Shown here piece after piece: positions 1-8,943 of a stretch of DNA of 64,000 bases. The stretch is from CAIYYO01 sp049299895. Lineage in GTDB: Archaea; Altiarchaeota; Altiarchaeia; IMC4; QMZM01. The stretch spans positions 62,001 through 126,000 of the forward strand of contig JBAQYF010000031.1 of the NCBI GenBank assembly GCA_049299895.1. Direction: 5' to 3'. The notes beneath the pieces were generated by a model, which saw only the letters and a program-made list of their open reading frames with translations, ran no database searches and was not told where the DNA came from. Position 1 is the first letter of the stretch; the number at the start of each line of letters is the position of its first letter. A program made the translations under genes and the position numbers.

Positions 1-9
1 TTTTCAGGA

Positions 10-16
10 TTTATAC
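10..16 (+). promoter_or_regulatory. TATA-like box of the FAD oxidoreductase gene
   Basis: TTTATAC is centred about 30 nt before the ATG at 43. An archaeal TATA box sits about 26 nt before the transcription start, so the transcript would begin only a few bases before the ATG. No Shine-Dalgarno motif is visible, which fits a leaderless or near-leaderless mRNA. Confidence 0.45.
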
Positions 17-42
17 CGTGCAGCAAAATAATTATCTGCCAG

Positions 43-1641
43 ATGGAAAAGAAAACAGCTATAATAATAGGCGCGGGACCCGCAGGACTGACAGCCGCCT
101 ATGAATTGCTTGAGAAAACGGATATCAAACCCATAATCTACGAAGCAAGCGACTCGATAGGAGGGATATCCCGCACCATAAACTACAAGGGCAACCGCAT
201 GGACATCGGCGGACACCGCTTCTTCTCCAAATCCGACAGGGTGATGGACTGGTGGAAGAACGTGCTCTTTCTCCAGGGGGAGCCCTCGAAAGACGAACTC
301 ATCCTGGACAAAAAATACCCCGGGCAAAAGCACAACCTGAAAACAGTCCCCGGCGGCCCGGACCCGGAGAAAACAGACAATGTAATGCTCATAAGAAAGC
401 GCATTTCAAGGATCTTCTTCCTGAGAAAATTCTTCGACTACCCGGTCTCGCTCAACGCAAACACATTCAAGAACCTGGGCATCGTCCGCATAATAAAGAT
501 AGGGATAAGCTACGTCTGGATACGCGTATTCCCGATAAAAAAAGAAAAGTCCCTGGAAGACTTCTTCATGAACAGGTTCGGAAAAGAGCTGTATGAGACG
601 TTCTTCAAGGATTACACCGAAAAAGTGTGGGGCGTCCCATGCAGCAAAATAGACCCGGACTGGGGGGCGCAGAGGGTAAAAGGCGTCTCCATTTCCAAAA
701 CCATCGAGCATGCGCTAAAAAAACAATTCAAAAAAGACGAATCAATATCGCAGAAGAACGTAGAGACCAGCCTGATAGAACAGTTCATGTACCCCAAATA
801 CGGCCCGGGACAGATGTGGGAAACGGTCGCGGACAAGTTGAGAGCAAAAGGCGCAAAGATCCATATGGATCACGAGGCGATAGGGCTGATAAACGAAGGC
901 AACAGGATAAGCGGCGTGAGAGTGCTGGACAAAAAAACAGGACAGATAACAGTCAACAGCGCAGACTATGTCTTTTCCACCATGCCGGTCAAAGAGCTGA
1001 TAGCAGACCTGGAGAACGGAGCGCCCGAGGAAGTAAAGAAGATATCCGACGGACTGGTATACAGGGACTTCATAACCGTCGGGATCCTGCTCAAAAAATT
1101 AGCGATACGAAACGAGACGGATCAGCACACCGTAGGGAACATCGTCCCGGACAACTGGATATACATACAGGAAAGGGACGTCTCGATAGGCCGCCTGCAG
1201 ATATTCAACAACTGGAGCCCCTACATGGTAGCGGACCTGGAGAACACCGTATGGATGGGCCTGGAATATTTCTGCAGCGCCAAAGATTCCTTATGGAACA
1301 AGAGCGACGAGGAATTCAAAAAATTCGCAGCGGACGAACTGGAAAAGATAAGCATCATCCGCAAAGAAGACATACTGGACTCGACCATAGTGCGCGTCCC
1401 GAAGACGTATCCTGCGTATTTCGGAACGTATCACAGGTTCGACATGATCAAAAAGTACGTTGACACCTATGAGAACCTGTTCCTCATCGGAAGGAACGGC
1501 ATGCACCGCTACAACAACCAGGACCACTCCATGCTCACCGCGATGCTCGCTGTCGAGAACATCGCAAAAGGGATCACATCGAAGGACAACATCTGGGCAG
1601 TGAACACCGAAGAGGAATACCACGAGGGGAAAGGCAATTAA
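43..1641 (+). CDS. FAD-dependent oxidoreductase, amine-oxidase/UDP-galactopyranose-mutase-like
   Basis: The 532-residue protein opens with a dinucleotide-binding Rossmann motif, GAGPAGL at residues 10-16, followed by an acidic strand end (YEAS). Near the C-terminus a segment with IGRNG and NNQDHS (about residues 485-500) resembles the second FAD contact of the amine oxidase and protoporphyrinogen oxidase superfamily. Relatives of this size often occur beside polysaccharide genes and are annotated as NAD(P)/FAD-dependent oxidoreductases or UDP-galactopyranose-mutase-like proteins; the substrate is generally unknown. Sugar-nucleotide modification is only a guess here. There is no signal peptide, so it is probably cytoplasmic. 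It is followed 44 bases later by the MEMO-AMMECR1 gene, which appears to be a separate unit. Confidence 0.8.
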   Translation: MEKKTAIIIGAGPAGLTAAYELLEKTDIKPIIYEASDSIGGISRTINYKGNRMDIGGHRFFSKSDRVMDWWKNVLFLQGEPSKDELILDKKYPGQKHNLKTVPGGPDPEKTDNVMLIRKRISRIFFLRKFFDYPVSLNANTFKNLGIVRIIKIGISYVWIRVFPIKKEKSLEDFFMNRFGKELYETFFKDYTEKVWGVPCSKIDPDWGAQRVKGVSISKTIEHALKKQFKKDESISQKNVETSLIEQFMYPKYGPGQMWETVADKLRAKGAKIHMDHEAIGLINEGNRISGVRVLDKKTGQITVNSADYVFSTMPVKELIADLENGAPEEVKKISDGLVYRDFITVGILLKKLAIRNETDQHTVGNIVPDNWIYIQERDVSIGRLQIFNNWSPYMVADLENTVWMGLEYFCSAKDSLWNKSDEEFKKFAADELEKISIIRKEDILDSTIVRVPKTYPAYFGTYHRFDMIKKYVDTYENLFLIGRNGMHRYNNQDHSMLTAMLAVENIAKGITSKDNIWAVNTEEEYHEGKGN

Positions 1642-1685
1642 CGAAAAAGACGTGATTTATCTCTCTCTTACCTAATTCTAAGATA

Positions 1686-3101
1686 ATGGCCTCAGACAAA
1701 AAAAGCGTCCGCGAATCAGTAATAGCCGGCTCCTGGTATCCCGGCAAAAAAGAGGATTTGGCAAAGCTCATAGATTCATTTCTCGGGAACGCCGACAACG
1801 CCGGTCTCGGAGACGTAAAGGCATTGATCGCACCCCATGCCGGCTACGCATACTCCGGGCAGGTTGCGGCCCACGCCTACAAGCAGATAGCCGGAAAAGA
1901 ATACAAAAAAGTGATGATACTTGCCCCCAGCCATCACGTAGGCTTCAGGGGCGCATCCATCCCGGATTATACCTATTTTGAAACGCCCCTGGGGGAGATA
2001 AAAGTATCCAGCGCCGCAGGATCACTGAAAAAAGAGTCAAAACTCATACAGTCCATAGACCTGATTGAGGAAAAGGAGCATTCTTTGGAGATACAGCTTC
2101 CGTTCCTGCAGAAAGTCCTCGGCTCAGGGTTCGAGTTGATCCCGATGGTAGTAGGCGACCTCTCCGAGAAAGACAGAACGGACCTTGCCGAGTTGTTAAC
2201 AAAGCATCTGGACGATGAAACGCTCCTTGTCGTAAGCACCGATCTCTCCCACTATTATCCGTATGACACCGCCGCGTTAATGGATACAGAATGCACCGAT
2301 GCCATAACCGACCTGGATATCGAAGCCGCGGAAGGCTGCGAGATGTGCGGCATGAACCCGGTACTTGTCCTGCTGGAGATAGCAAAGAAACTGAACTGGA
2401 ACGCGCATCTGTTGAAATACGCGAACTCGGGAGATGCGACAGGCGATACCTCCGGGGTTGTTGGCTACGCTGCTATCGCATTCTACTCCGGGAAAAAGGA
2501 GGGGAATAAGGGAAATAAAAAAGGTGCTGCCGGCGACTTGAACAACGCGGAAAAAAAATATCTCCTCGGCCTGGCAAGGGAAACGATAGAAAACTATGTC
2601 AAATCAGGCGAAGTAACTGAACCGCATACCGACGACCGGAAATTGAAAGAGACGCGCGGAGCCTTCGTAACGCTGGAAAAGAAAGGCCAACTGAGGGGAT
2701 GCATCGGCCACATAGTGCCGGTACAACCGCTGTTCCTTGACGTAAGGGACAACGCCATAAGCGCCGCAACCGAGGATCCGAGGTTCCGGCAGGTGGTGGA
2801 AGAAGAGCTCGACAAAATAGAGATAGAGATATCGGTCCTGACGTTCCCGGAAGAGATCAAGACAAAAAGCGCCAAGGAGACATTGGAAGCAATCAAGCCA
2901 GGGATCGACGGTATAATCCTCGAATATAAAGGCAGAGGTGCTACATATTTGCCGCAGGTATGGGAGCAGCTGCCCGGAAAAGAGGAATTCCTGGACAGCC
3001 TGTGCATGAAGGCGGGACTATCCCCCGGCGACTGGAAGCAAAAGGATGCGAAGATCTCGCGCTACCAGGTGCAGGCATTCAAGGAATCAGATCTGCCGTA
3101 A
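1686..3101 (+). CDS. AmmeMemoRadiSam system protein B/A fusion (MEMO1 + AMMECR1)
   Basis: This 471-residue protein joins two conserved families. Residues about 5-270 are MEMO-like, with SWYPG near the N-terminus, the metal-site-like APHAGYAYSG and APSHH segments, and a later STDLSHYYP segment. Residues about 290-471 are AMMECR1-like, with the hallmark LRGCIGH motif and DPRF. MEMO is structurally related to non-haem-iron dioxygenases, and these two families usually occur beside a radical SAM enzyme; no radical SAM gene is in this window. A lysine- and glycine-rich linker at about 270-285 joins the domains. The biochemical function of the system is not established. It is convergent with the downstream lipoprotein gene, with only about 9 bases between the stop codons. 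Confidence 0.88.
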   Translation: MASDKKSVRESVIAGSWYPGKKEDLAKLIDSFLGNADNAGLGDVKALIAPHAGYAYSGQVAAHAYKQIAGKEYKKVMILAPSHHVGFRGASIPDYTYFETPLGEIKVSSAAGSLKKESKLIQSIDLIEEKEHSLEIQLPFLQKVLGSGFELIPMVVGDLSEKDRTDLAELLTKHLDDETLLVVSTDLSHYYPYDTAALMDTECTDAITDLDIEAAEGCEMCGMNPVLVLLEIAKKLNWNAHLLKYANSGDATGDTSGVVGYAAIAFYSGKKEGNKGNKKGAAGDLNNAEKKYLLGLARETIENYVKSGEVTEPHTDDRKLKETRGAFVTLEKKGQLRGCIGHIVPVQPLFLDVRDNAISAATEDPRFRQVVEEELDKIEIEISVLTFPEEIKTKSAKETLEAIKPGIDGIILEYKGRGATYLPQVWEQLPGKEEFLDSLCMKAGLSPGDWKQKDAKISRYQVQAFKESDLP

Positions 3102-3110
3102 ATAAAGGAG

Positions 3111-3626
3111 TTAAAGATTATACTTCACCGACGGGTGGACGGCATTCAGGTTGTAAGAAAAGACGAGGCCATTTGATTCTTCCATTACCTCATATCCTAC
3201 TTCTCCCCGCTTCTTTGCCCCAGGAGCAATCTCCCCGTCCCTAAAACAATTTTCCAGAGCGCCCATGATCGCTATACTGGGCTTGGAATTGTGACCTGCC
3301 GAATCGGATATTTCACTGTTTAGCATCGTGTTGATCACCTGGACCTGGCCGGGGTCGGTATTTTCAAAAGACACGTCCACTATCAGAAACTTCTTCCCTT
3401 TAGAGGCAGTTATGGCAAGGAACTTGCTGCCTTTCTCGTCTATGACGCTTGCGTATCTGACAGAGTGAACGGTGATCTTCATACCGTCTACGCTCGCCGA
3501 TTCCCCTACCGAGAATTTCTTGGTCTGGTTCTTATCTTCTGCGCGGGTTGATTCAGTGGTGCAGCAGCTCAGGAAGAGAGCAAAAAACATCAATACCGCC
3601 AGGCAATAGATAGAGAGATTTTTCAT
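3111..3626 (-). CDS. Secreted DUF4352-like lipoprotein
   Basis: The 171-residue protein starts with a short basic N-terminus and a hydrophobic stretch ending in a lipobox-like LFLSCC (about residues 17-22), so it is probably exported and lipid-anchored. The rest is a compact beta-rich domain like DUF4352: GESASVDGMKITV, a central FLIVDVSFENT strand and an ALENC turn. DUF4352 proteins are immunoglobulin-like extracellular domains of unknown role. No partner is evident: the upstream neighbour is DNA ligase, also on this strand, and the downstream neighbour is convergent. Confidence 0.72.
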   Translation of the reverse strand: MKNLSIYCLAVLMFFALFLSCCTTESTRAEDKNQTKKFSVGESASVDGMKITVHSVRYASVIDEKGSKFLAITASKGKKFLIVDVSFENTDPGQVQVINTMLNSEISDSAGHNSKPSIAIMGALENCFRDGEIAPGAKKRGEVGYEVMEESNGLVFSYNLNAVHPSVKYNL

Positions 3627-3662
3627 TTCTCCGCTTATTATTAGATTAGTGCAGGGACATAT

Positions 3663-5330
3663 TTAACGTTTGTCTTTTGCCGAAAGTTCATCTATCCTGG
3701 AAAGGGTGTCGATGTCTTCCAGTCCCTTGTCAGTGCGTATGCGCACGAGCCGGGGGAAACGCAGGGCATATCCCGATGAATACGTCGGCGACTTCTGTAT
3801 CTCTTCGTACGCGACTTCGACAACTATCCTCGGCTTAAGCTTTACCTCTTTTCCTATCTCCTCGGATATCTCGGGCTGCAGAGTCTCGGTCAGCTCCTTG
3901 AATAATTCGTCGGTGAATCCCGTCCCCATCCGGCCGATAGTGAGGAGGTCTCCCGTATCCTGGTCTCTTGCCGCGAGGAGGAACGATGCGAGCCAGTGCG
4001 CTCTCCTGCCTTCTCCCCAGGTGGCGCCGGTTATGACCAGATCAAGGGTCTCCATTATGGGTTTTATCTTGTACATGTAACCGACCCTTGAGCCGGGTTG
4101 ATAAGGAGCGTCCAAACTTTTAGCCATCACGCCTTCATGCCCCATGTCCAATGCGTGCTTGTAGAATTTCCCGGCGTCTTTTGCGTCGCTTGTTACAAGC
4201 TGCTCTGCCAGCTTGAATGAATCGGTCTCGCGGACGATGCCTGCAAGAAGAGTCCTCCTGTCAGAAAATTTGGCATCGATTATGTTCTTTCCCTGATAGT
4301 ATATCACGTCGAAAAGGTTCATCTCCACAGGGATCTCTTTTTCCACCTCGGCTATGTCGTATTTGCGTTTCAGCCTCCTTGAGAGGTCCTGGAAGGGCCT
4401 GGGCTTTCTGTCTTCCTTGCCGTTGATCGCGACCATCTCTCCTTCCACGATGGCAGAGTCGGTAGTTATGTTTTCTGCGGCGTACCGGACCATCTCGGGG
4501 AACTGTTTTGTGATGTTCTCCAGGCGGCGGGTGAAGAGTTCTATACCTTTTCCGGTCTTGTGTATCTGCACGCGCGCGCCGTCGTATTTTATCTCGAAGG
4601 CTGCGGTCCCGAACTCTTTTAGGGCCTCTTCTACGCTGTTTACCTTCTGGGCGAGCATGGACTCTATCGGCCTCCCGGGTATTATGTCTATCTTCTCTAG
4701 GCCGGAATTCCCCCCGGTCTTTGCAACGCGCGCAACTTCCCCGTAATCCGAGCACAGGGAATATGCCCGCTCGACCAGCTTTGCGTCCGCGCCGTATGCT
4801 TCCGCAATAGCGTCGCGCAGTATCCCGCTTCCTACGCCGAGGCGCAGCTCTTCCAGGATAGTCCTTATGATATAGCGCGCCTCAAGCGGGCTGGAAAAGG
4901 ATAAAAGCTCGGCGATGTAGGCAATCTTCCTGTCCTGCGAGCCCTTGCCCCCGAGGGACGCCAGCTTTACAAGGTTCCCGTATACCTTTTTTACCTTGAG
5001 GTCGCCCCCAAAAAGCGTCGTCTGCGTCTTCTTTACAAGGACCTTTTCCGCTGCTAGGCCGGTATCGCCAGTCTCGCGTATGGCGTCTTCTATCTTTGCC
5101 TCCGTCACGCCGGAGACGGATGATATGGCCTTCACGGCCACTTTGTAGCCGACGCCCAATTCTTTCTCGCTCCACAGCGGGAACACGCGCCCGTAGAGGA
5201 ACAGCATTATCACGGGGAGATCTTCCTCAGGCACCTCTTTGAGGAATGATGCGACTATGGAGGTCATCTCCAGGCGGCTCCGGGTCTTATCGAGCTCGGC
5301 ATATACTTCCACAAGCCTTGAATAATCCAT
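3663..5330 (-). CDS. lig: ATP-dependent DNA ligase
   Basis: The 555-residue length is typical of archaeal replicative DNA ligase, which seals nicks during replication and repair. The adenylation motif I, EIKYDGAR, places the catalytic lysine near residue 248. An N-terminal helical DNA-binding domain fills residues 1-220, and the nucleotidyltransferase and OB domains follow, with MAKSLDAPYQPG and YKIKP as motifs IV-V and FPRLVRIRTDK as motif VI near the end. The start at 5330 gives a normal N-terminus. The gene lies about 18 bases downstream of the GIY-YIG-like gene on the same strand and may share its transcript. Confidence 0.95.
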   Translation of the reverse strand: MDYSRLVEVYAELDKTRSRLEMTSIVASFLKEVPEEDLPVIMLFLYGRVFPLWSEKELGVGYKVAVKAISSVSGVTEAKIEDAIRETGDTGLAAEKVLVKKTQTTLFGGDLKVKKVYGNLVKLASLGGKGSQDRKIAYIAELLSFSSPLEARYIIRTILEELRLGVGSGILRDAIAEAYGADAKLVERAYSLCSDYGEVARVAKTGGNSGLEKIDIIPGRPIESMLAQKVNSVEEALKEFGTAAFEIKYDGARVQIHKTGKGIELFTRRLENITKQFPEMVRYAAENITTDSAIVEGEMVAINGKEDRKPRPFQDLSRRLKRKYDIAEVEKEIPVEMNLFDVIYYQGKNIIDAKFSDRRTLLAGIVRETDSFKLAEQLVTSDAKDAGKFYKHALDMGHEGVMAKSLDAPYQPGSRVGYMYKIKPIMETLDLVITGATWGEGRRAHWLASFLLAARDQDTGDLLTIGRMGTGFTDELFKELTETLQPEISEEIGKEVKLKPRIVVEVAYEEIQKSPTYSSGYALRFPRLVRIRTDKGLEDIDTLSRIDELSAKDKR

Positions 5331-5348
5331 TGTATATATGAATATTTG

Positions 5349-5717
5349 TCATCCGGGTCTTAAATCAGGCAACCGGGGGGAATAGAACAGGTGACCTAGG
5401 CATTTGCAGTCAGAGCAGCCGAAACCGGCAACGGAAGAAAAGCGCTCTTGGATTCTTTCCGCTATCCTGCATTCCTCTCTTCGACCGGAAGAGAAGCAAT
5501 GGATTTCAACTATCTTTCCCCTGCGCAGAAAATAGTCTATGTGCCAGTGCATCTTTTTCTTGCTGCGCAGGTGCCGCAGGATACGCGGTTCAATGCCATT
5601 CAACGCCGAGCCCACATATGCATAGTACCCCCTGCGAAAGCGCATGCGGCCTAATTTTCCTATCCCGATCTCCCGGTCCGCGTCGAGCCGGATGAGCAAA
5701 ACGTACGCCCCTTTCAT
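5349..5717 (-). CDS. DUF123 / GIY-YIG-related protein
   Basis: The 122-residue product matches the archaeal DUF123 family (Uri/GIY-YIG nuclease superfamily). It has a GAYVLLIRL strand, RRGYYAYVGSA in the GIY-YIG position, an HWHIDYFL segment and a cysteine-bearing SDCKCLGH segment near the C-terminus. Nuclease activity is inferred from the fold only. The open frame extends 35 codons further upstream, but the start at 5717 is preferred: a strong GGAGGAG Shine-Dalgarno lies just ahead, and the ATG overlaps the upstream gene's stop as ATGA. That overlap implies translational coupling to the uncharacterised gene 5714-6328. Confidence 0.8.
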   Translation of the reverse strand: MKGAYVLLIRLDADREIGIGKLGRMRFRRGYYAYVGSALNGIEPRILRHLRSKKKMHWHIDYFLRRGKIVEIHCFSSGRREECRIAERIQERFSSVAGFGCSDCKCLGHLFYSPRLPDLRPG

Positions 5718-6328
5718 CTCTCCTCCGAAAGTACGGCGCCGTACACGCCCAGAGAATGATGTATCGCATTGATGATCAGGGTCCTGCGGCCAAGCACGCA
5801 GCGGATATTCCTTAGACTGCAACCATCTGAAAGATAAGGCGAACAGAATGCGTATTCAAGGAATGATGCAACGGACGTCGGAACGCCGCTGAGAAACAAC
5901 GTCCCGGCAGGCGGATCCTCGCCGACGAAGAGATCTATGCCTCCGGTAGCGGCCCGGGTCATCAGCAGGATATTTACGGAAAGCGCCTCTTCCTTTGCGC
6001 GCGCATCGATATCCTTCATTCCTCGGGCATCGACATTGGACATATATTGCGGCGGCTCGTATTTGTATTTTACGCCTTCGATTATGTCCATGCATTGCAG
6101 AACAGATGATGCGACGCTCCTTTCATCCGAGAAAGAGGTGTTTTTCAGGAGTACTTCCCGGTAGGCTTTTGATTCCGCGATTGTTGATATAGTAACGCCG
6201 GACAGGCGTTTCACAAGGGGCAAGGGATCAGGCCTGCACTCGAACGTGTCTGCTTCCCCGGCCAGGCGTATCTTTGTCCTGACCAGCGAGAAGAGTTTCT
6301 TTGTCCCGGATATGACATACCGGTCCAT
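5714..6328 (-). CDS. Uncharacterised protein
   Basis: I do not recognise the family of this 204-residue protein. It looks soluble, with no transmembrane segment or signal peptide. The middle is charged and helical (about residues 40-115), and the C-terminal third is more hydrophobic and beta-like (GGIDLFVGED, GTLFLSGVPTSVASFLEYAF). Its stop codon overlaps the start of the DUF123 gene by four bases, and it lies three bases downstream of a GT4 glycosyltransferase gene, so these genes probably form one transcript together with DNA ligase. Confidence 0.65.
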   Translation of the reverse strand: MDRYVISGTKKLFSLVRTKIRLAGEADTFECRPDPLPLVKRLSGVTISTIAESKAYREVLLKNTSFSDERSVASSVLQCMDIIEGVKYKYEPPQYMSNVDARGMKDIDARAKEEALSVNILLMTRAATGGIDLFVGEDPPAGTLFLSGVPTSVASFLEYAFCSPYLSDGCSLRNIRCVLGRRTLIINAIHHSLGVYGAVLSEER

Positions 6329-6331
6329 TCC

Positions 6332-7426
6332 TCATTCCATCGACAGGTTCTTGTACAGTTGCTCTAACTGGTCTATGGACCTTTCGACAGAGTGTTCCTG
6401 GACGTCTTCCTTGCAGTTCGCCGAGAGCTTTTCCCTGTTGCGGTAGGCTGTGTTTATCTTTCCCATGAGGTCTCTTGTGTCCCCGCATTCGTACAAGTAG
6501 CCGTTCACGCCGTTCTTTATGGTGTCCTTCAATGCCAATGCGTTCGCTCCGACTACGGGCGTTCCGCAGGCCATGGACTCCAGCGCTACAAGGCCCTGTG
6601 TCTCCGCCGTCGAGGGGAAGACGAAGATATCAAGGCACGTGTATAGCGCCCTTAGGTCTTCCCGGGAGAGGTATCCTAGGAATTTAACGTTCTTATGGCC
6701 CGATGCAAGTTTCCGGTAGTGTTCTTCCGCTGGGCCTTTTCCGGCTAACAGTATCTGGCCGTCGAAATTGTCCGCTATCGAGATGAGGTCTTCCAGGTGC
6801 TTCTCATAGCCGAATCGTCCGCAGAAGCCGATCGTTTTCCCTTCGGCTATCCCGTTCTTTTTCTTGAATTCTTCCATCGGCGAGGGCCTGAAGAAATTCA
6901 GATCCACGCCGTTCGAGAGGACAACCGGCTCTTTTACGCCCTTTGCTATTAGCCTCTGTTTTATCTCATTGGAAGGACACGTTATCGTATCGCATGAATT
7001 CAGCAGTTTCTTCTCCCAGAAATTATAAACCTTAAGAAGAGTCTTCTTCATAGTCTCGTTCCTGGTGATATAATTCATGTACTCGTCCGCGGGCGTATGG
7101 TAAGTGAGCATCCGCGGCAGGCTGTATTTCTGCGAAACATGCATCCCGGCAATAGCCATGGAGAAGAGGCCGTGTATGTGCACGACGTCAAGGTCCCTTG
7201 CCTTGCGCACTATGTTTATGGGCGCAGCTATCCGCATCTCTTTATAGAACTTGAACTCGAAAGACCTGAAAGGATACTCGCCGTCCCTGGGCTTGTACCT
7301 CCCGGCAGGATAATAGATGGACACTTCATATCCTCTTTCTTCCAGCTTTTCTTTCCAGAGGTTCACGGTAAAAGTCACGCCATTCACCTGCGGAAAGTAG
7401 GTGTCAGTGAACAGGCCTATTTTCAT
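6332..7426 (-). CDS. GT4 family glycosyltransferase
   Basis: The 364-residue protein has the GT-B fold layout of GT4 enzymes. The N-terminal domain starts with IGLFTDTYFPQVNGV, typical of transferases acting on lipid or glycan acceptors. VLSNGVDLNFF marks the interdomain hinge, and the C-terminal donor-binding domain carries FVFPSTAETQGLVALESMA with the EX7E-type motif. GT4 enzymes retain anomeric configuration and use nucleotide sugars such as UDP-glucose or GDP-mannose; donor and acceptor cannot be read from the sequence. No membrane span is present. It sits six bases downstream of a second GT4 gene, and the two may act in sequence in glycolipid or surface glycan synthesis. Confidence 0.88.
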   Translation of the reverse strand: MKIGLFTDTYFPQVNGVTFTVNLWKEKLEERGYEVSIYYPAGRYKPRDGEYPFRSFEFKFYKEMRIAAPINIVRKARDLDVVHIHGLFSMAIAGMHVSQKYSLPRMLTYHTPADEYMNYITRNETMKKTLLKVYNFWEKKLLNSCDTITCPSNEIKQRLIAKGVKEPVVLSNGVDLNFFRPSPMEEFKKKNGIAEGKTIGFCGRFGYEKHLEDLISIADNFDGQILLAGKGPAEEHYRKLASGHKNVKFLGYLSREDLRALYTCLDIFVFPSTAETQGLVALESMACGTPVVGANALALKDTIKNGVNGYLYECGDTRDLMGKINTAYRNREKLSANCKEDVQEHSVERSIDQLEQLYKNLSME

Positions 7427-7432
7427 TGTAGA

Positions 7433-8434
7433 TCACCCTTTAACCAATAATTCTTCATATATCCCCTTTAATTTCGCGCCGACCTTCTGCAAAGAATGCT
7501 CCTGAGACATTGCGTATGCATTGTCGGCAAGCTTCTTTCGCAGCTGCGGATCCCCGGACAGAAGCCCCAGTTTTTGCTTGAACTCCTCGTCCGTTTTCGC
7601 CTTGAGACAGTCCACGCCGTCGGTAAGCCAGCCGGCATAGGTCGGATTGTCCCTCACAACAAGGGGTCTGCGACACGCCCCTGCTTCGAGTAGGACTATG
7701 CCCTGGTTCTCGCAAAAAGAGGGAAATAGGAATATGTCAGTCCCTGAATACGCCGCAGTTATGTCGTCTATGCAGTCTACGAGGAACCGGACGTTCTTCG
7801 GCGCATCGTCTATCATATGCCTGACGCGGGGGTCTTCAACCTTCGGGTATCTCCTGCCTATCCACAAAAACTTCCGGTCAGGCATGCCCTTTGCAAGGGA
7901 AACAAAAGTCTCCAGGCCTTTTCTTATGAACAGATGGCCAACCATCAGGGGAACGATACCCTCAAGATAATTTTCCTCCCGGAAGATTTCTCTCTTCTCG
8001 GCCGATTCCTGGAAGCGCTCGACGTCCACGCCGTTGCTTATGACGGTGATCGGCTTTTTCACCCCGTATCCCAGTAGAACGTTCTTCGTGTATTGAGACG
8101 GGCATAAAACCAGGTCCGCCTGATTGTAATAGAACGTGAGATACTTCTTCAGATAAGGCGCAATCGAGTTACTGAACCGGTAGCTGTCCCGGAAATCGTC
8201 GGCGGTCATATGCGCGTGGAGGACGACCTTTTTCCCCCTGCTCTTGAGCTTCCTTGCAAGATACAAAGACCGGAGACCTACGACGTTCAGGTGTATTATG
8301 TCATAATCGTCTTTGAGATTATTCGTGTAGCATACGTTGTTGAGCTCAAGCGCCCTGCGCTGATGGTTTATGGCCGAACCGATGCCCGATACAGCCAACA
8401 TGGACTCAAGCTCCAGATAGAGACAGACCTTCAT
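7433..8434 (-). CDS. GT4 family glycosyltransferase
   Basis: The 333-residue GT-B-type transferase shares architecture with the downstream GT4 gene but has a shorter N-terminal domain. Visible marks are VLHAHMTADDF in the acceptor domain, VISNGVDVERF at the hinge and FLFPSFCENQGIVLLEAGA, the donor-binding EX7E-type segment. Substrates are unknown. This is the first gene of the minus-strand run down to DNA ligase. The AT-rich sequence upstream (8435-8500) separates it from the small cysteine-rich genes. Confidence 0.87.
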   Translation of the reverse strand: MKVCLYLELESMLAVSGIGSAINHQRRALELNNVCYTNNLKDDYDIIHLNVVGLRSLYLARKLKSRGKKVVLHAHMTADDFRDSYRFSNSIAPYLKKYLTFYYNQADLVLCPSQYTKNVLLGYGVKKPITVISNGVDVERFQESAEKREIFREENYLEGIVPLMVGHLFIRKGLETFVSLAKGMPDRKFLWIGRRYPKVEDPRVRHMIDDAPKNVRFLVDCIDDITAAYSGTDIFLFPSFCENQGIVLLEAGACRRPLVVRDNPTYAGWLTDGVDCLKAKTDEEFKQKLGLLSGDPQLRKKLADNAYAMSQEHSLQKVGAKLKGIYEELLVKG

Positions 8435-8514
8435 CTTAAAAGTATTATTAATTGTTTAGGGATAAAAACTCAAAGGAAAAGAAAAAACCCATAATATGCA
8501 AGAAAAACAGGCTA

Positions 8515-8691
8515 TTAGTCCAGTTCCTTTATCCCCTCGCCGGATAGGCCGATATCTGTCCCCCTCTTGCAGGCGATGCAGACGCCCTTCATGGGATCGA
8601 CGCAACGGGTGCATACGCGTTTACCGCACAAAACGCAGCTTGACAAGTACCCGGACTTTTTGCATATGTCGCATAAACCGGCTGATTCCAT
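8515..8691 (-). CDS. Small cysteine-rich zinc-binding protein (58 aa)
   Basis: A 58-residue protein starts MESAGLCDICKKSG. It has four cysteine pairs: CDIC, CVLC, a CxxC in VCTRC, and CIAC. The spacing resembles a B-box or treble-clef cross-brace able to bind two zinc ions. It is clearly paralogous to the gene just upstream at 8731-8904: both start MES, keep CDIC, then SCVLC, then CxxC, and end in a CK-plus-glycine tail. Such mini zinc fingers occur in archaea, but their function is unknown; protein or nucleic acid binding is a guess. Confidence 0.72.
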   Translation of the reverse strand: MESAGLCDICKKSGYLSSCVLCGKRVCTRCVDPMKGVCIACKRGTDIGLSGEGIKELD

Positions 8692-8730
8692 AGAATAGAT
8701 ATTGTAATACGAAAGAGATAAATCAACCCC

Positions 8731-8904
8731 CTAGTATTTCCCTTCGGCGCTCCTGTTCCCAAGATCGGTGTCTCCTCCGTCCTTGCAGGCCCTGCATATG
8801 CATTTGCTGGCCAGGTAGCACTTGGGGCATGCCTTTTTTTCGCACAGGACGCAGGAGGTAAGATGCGCCTTCGCCCCGCATATATCGCAGATGCCGGATT
8901 CCAT
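8731..8904 (-). CDS. Small cysteine-rich zinc-binding protein (57 aa), paralogue
   Basis: A 57-residue protein, MESGICDICGAK at the start, with CDIC, SCVLC, ACPKC and CICRAC. The eight regularly spaced cysteines suggest two zinc sites. It shares the MES start, cysteine spacing and tail with the neighbour at 8515-8691, so the pair arose by tandem duplication. A gap of 39 bases separates them and both lie on the minus strand. Function unknown. Confidence 0.72.
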   Translation of the reverse strand: MESGICDICGAKAHLTSCVLCEKKACPKCYLASKCICRACKDGGDTDLGNRSAEGKY

Positions 8905-8943
8905 GGAACAGATATTGGAAGGAGAAAGAAAAAAATCAGAATA

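Noticed and set aside
627..1463. Long + strand open frame inside the FAD oxidoreductase gene
   Set aside because: It is in another frame of a clearly coding gene and gives an Arg/Gln-rich, motif-free product.
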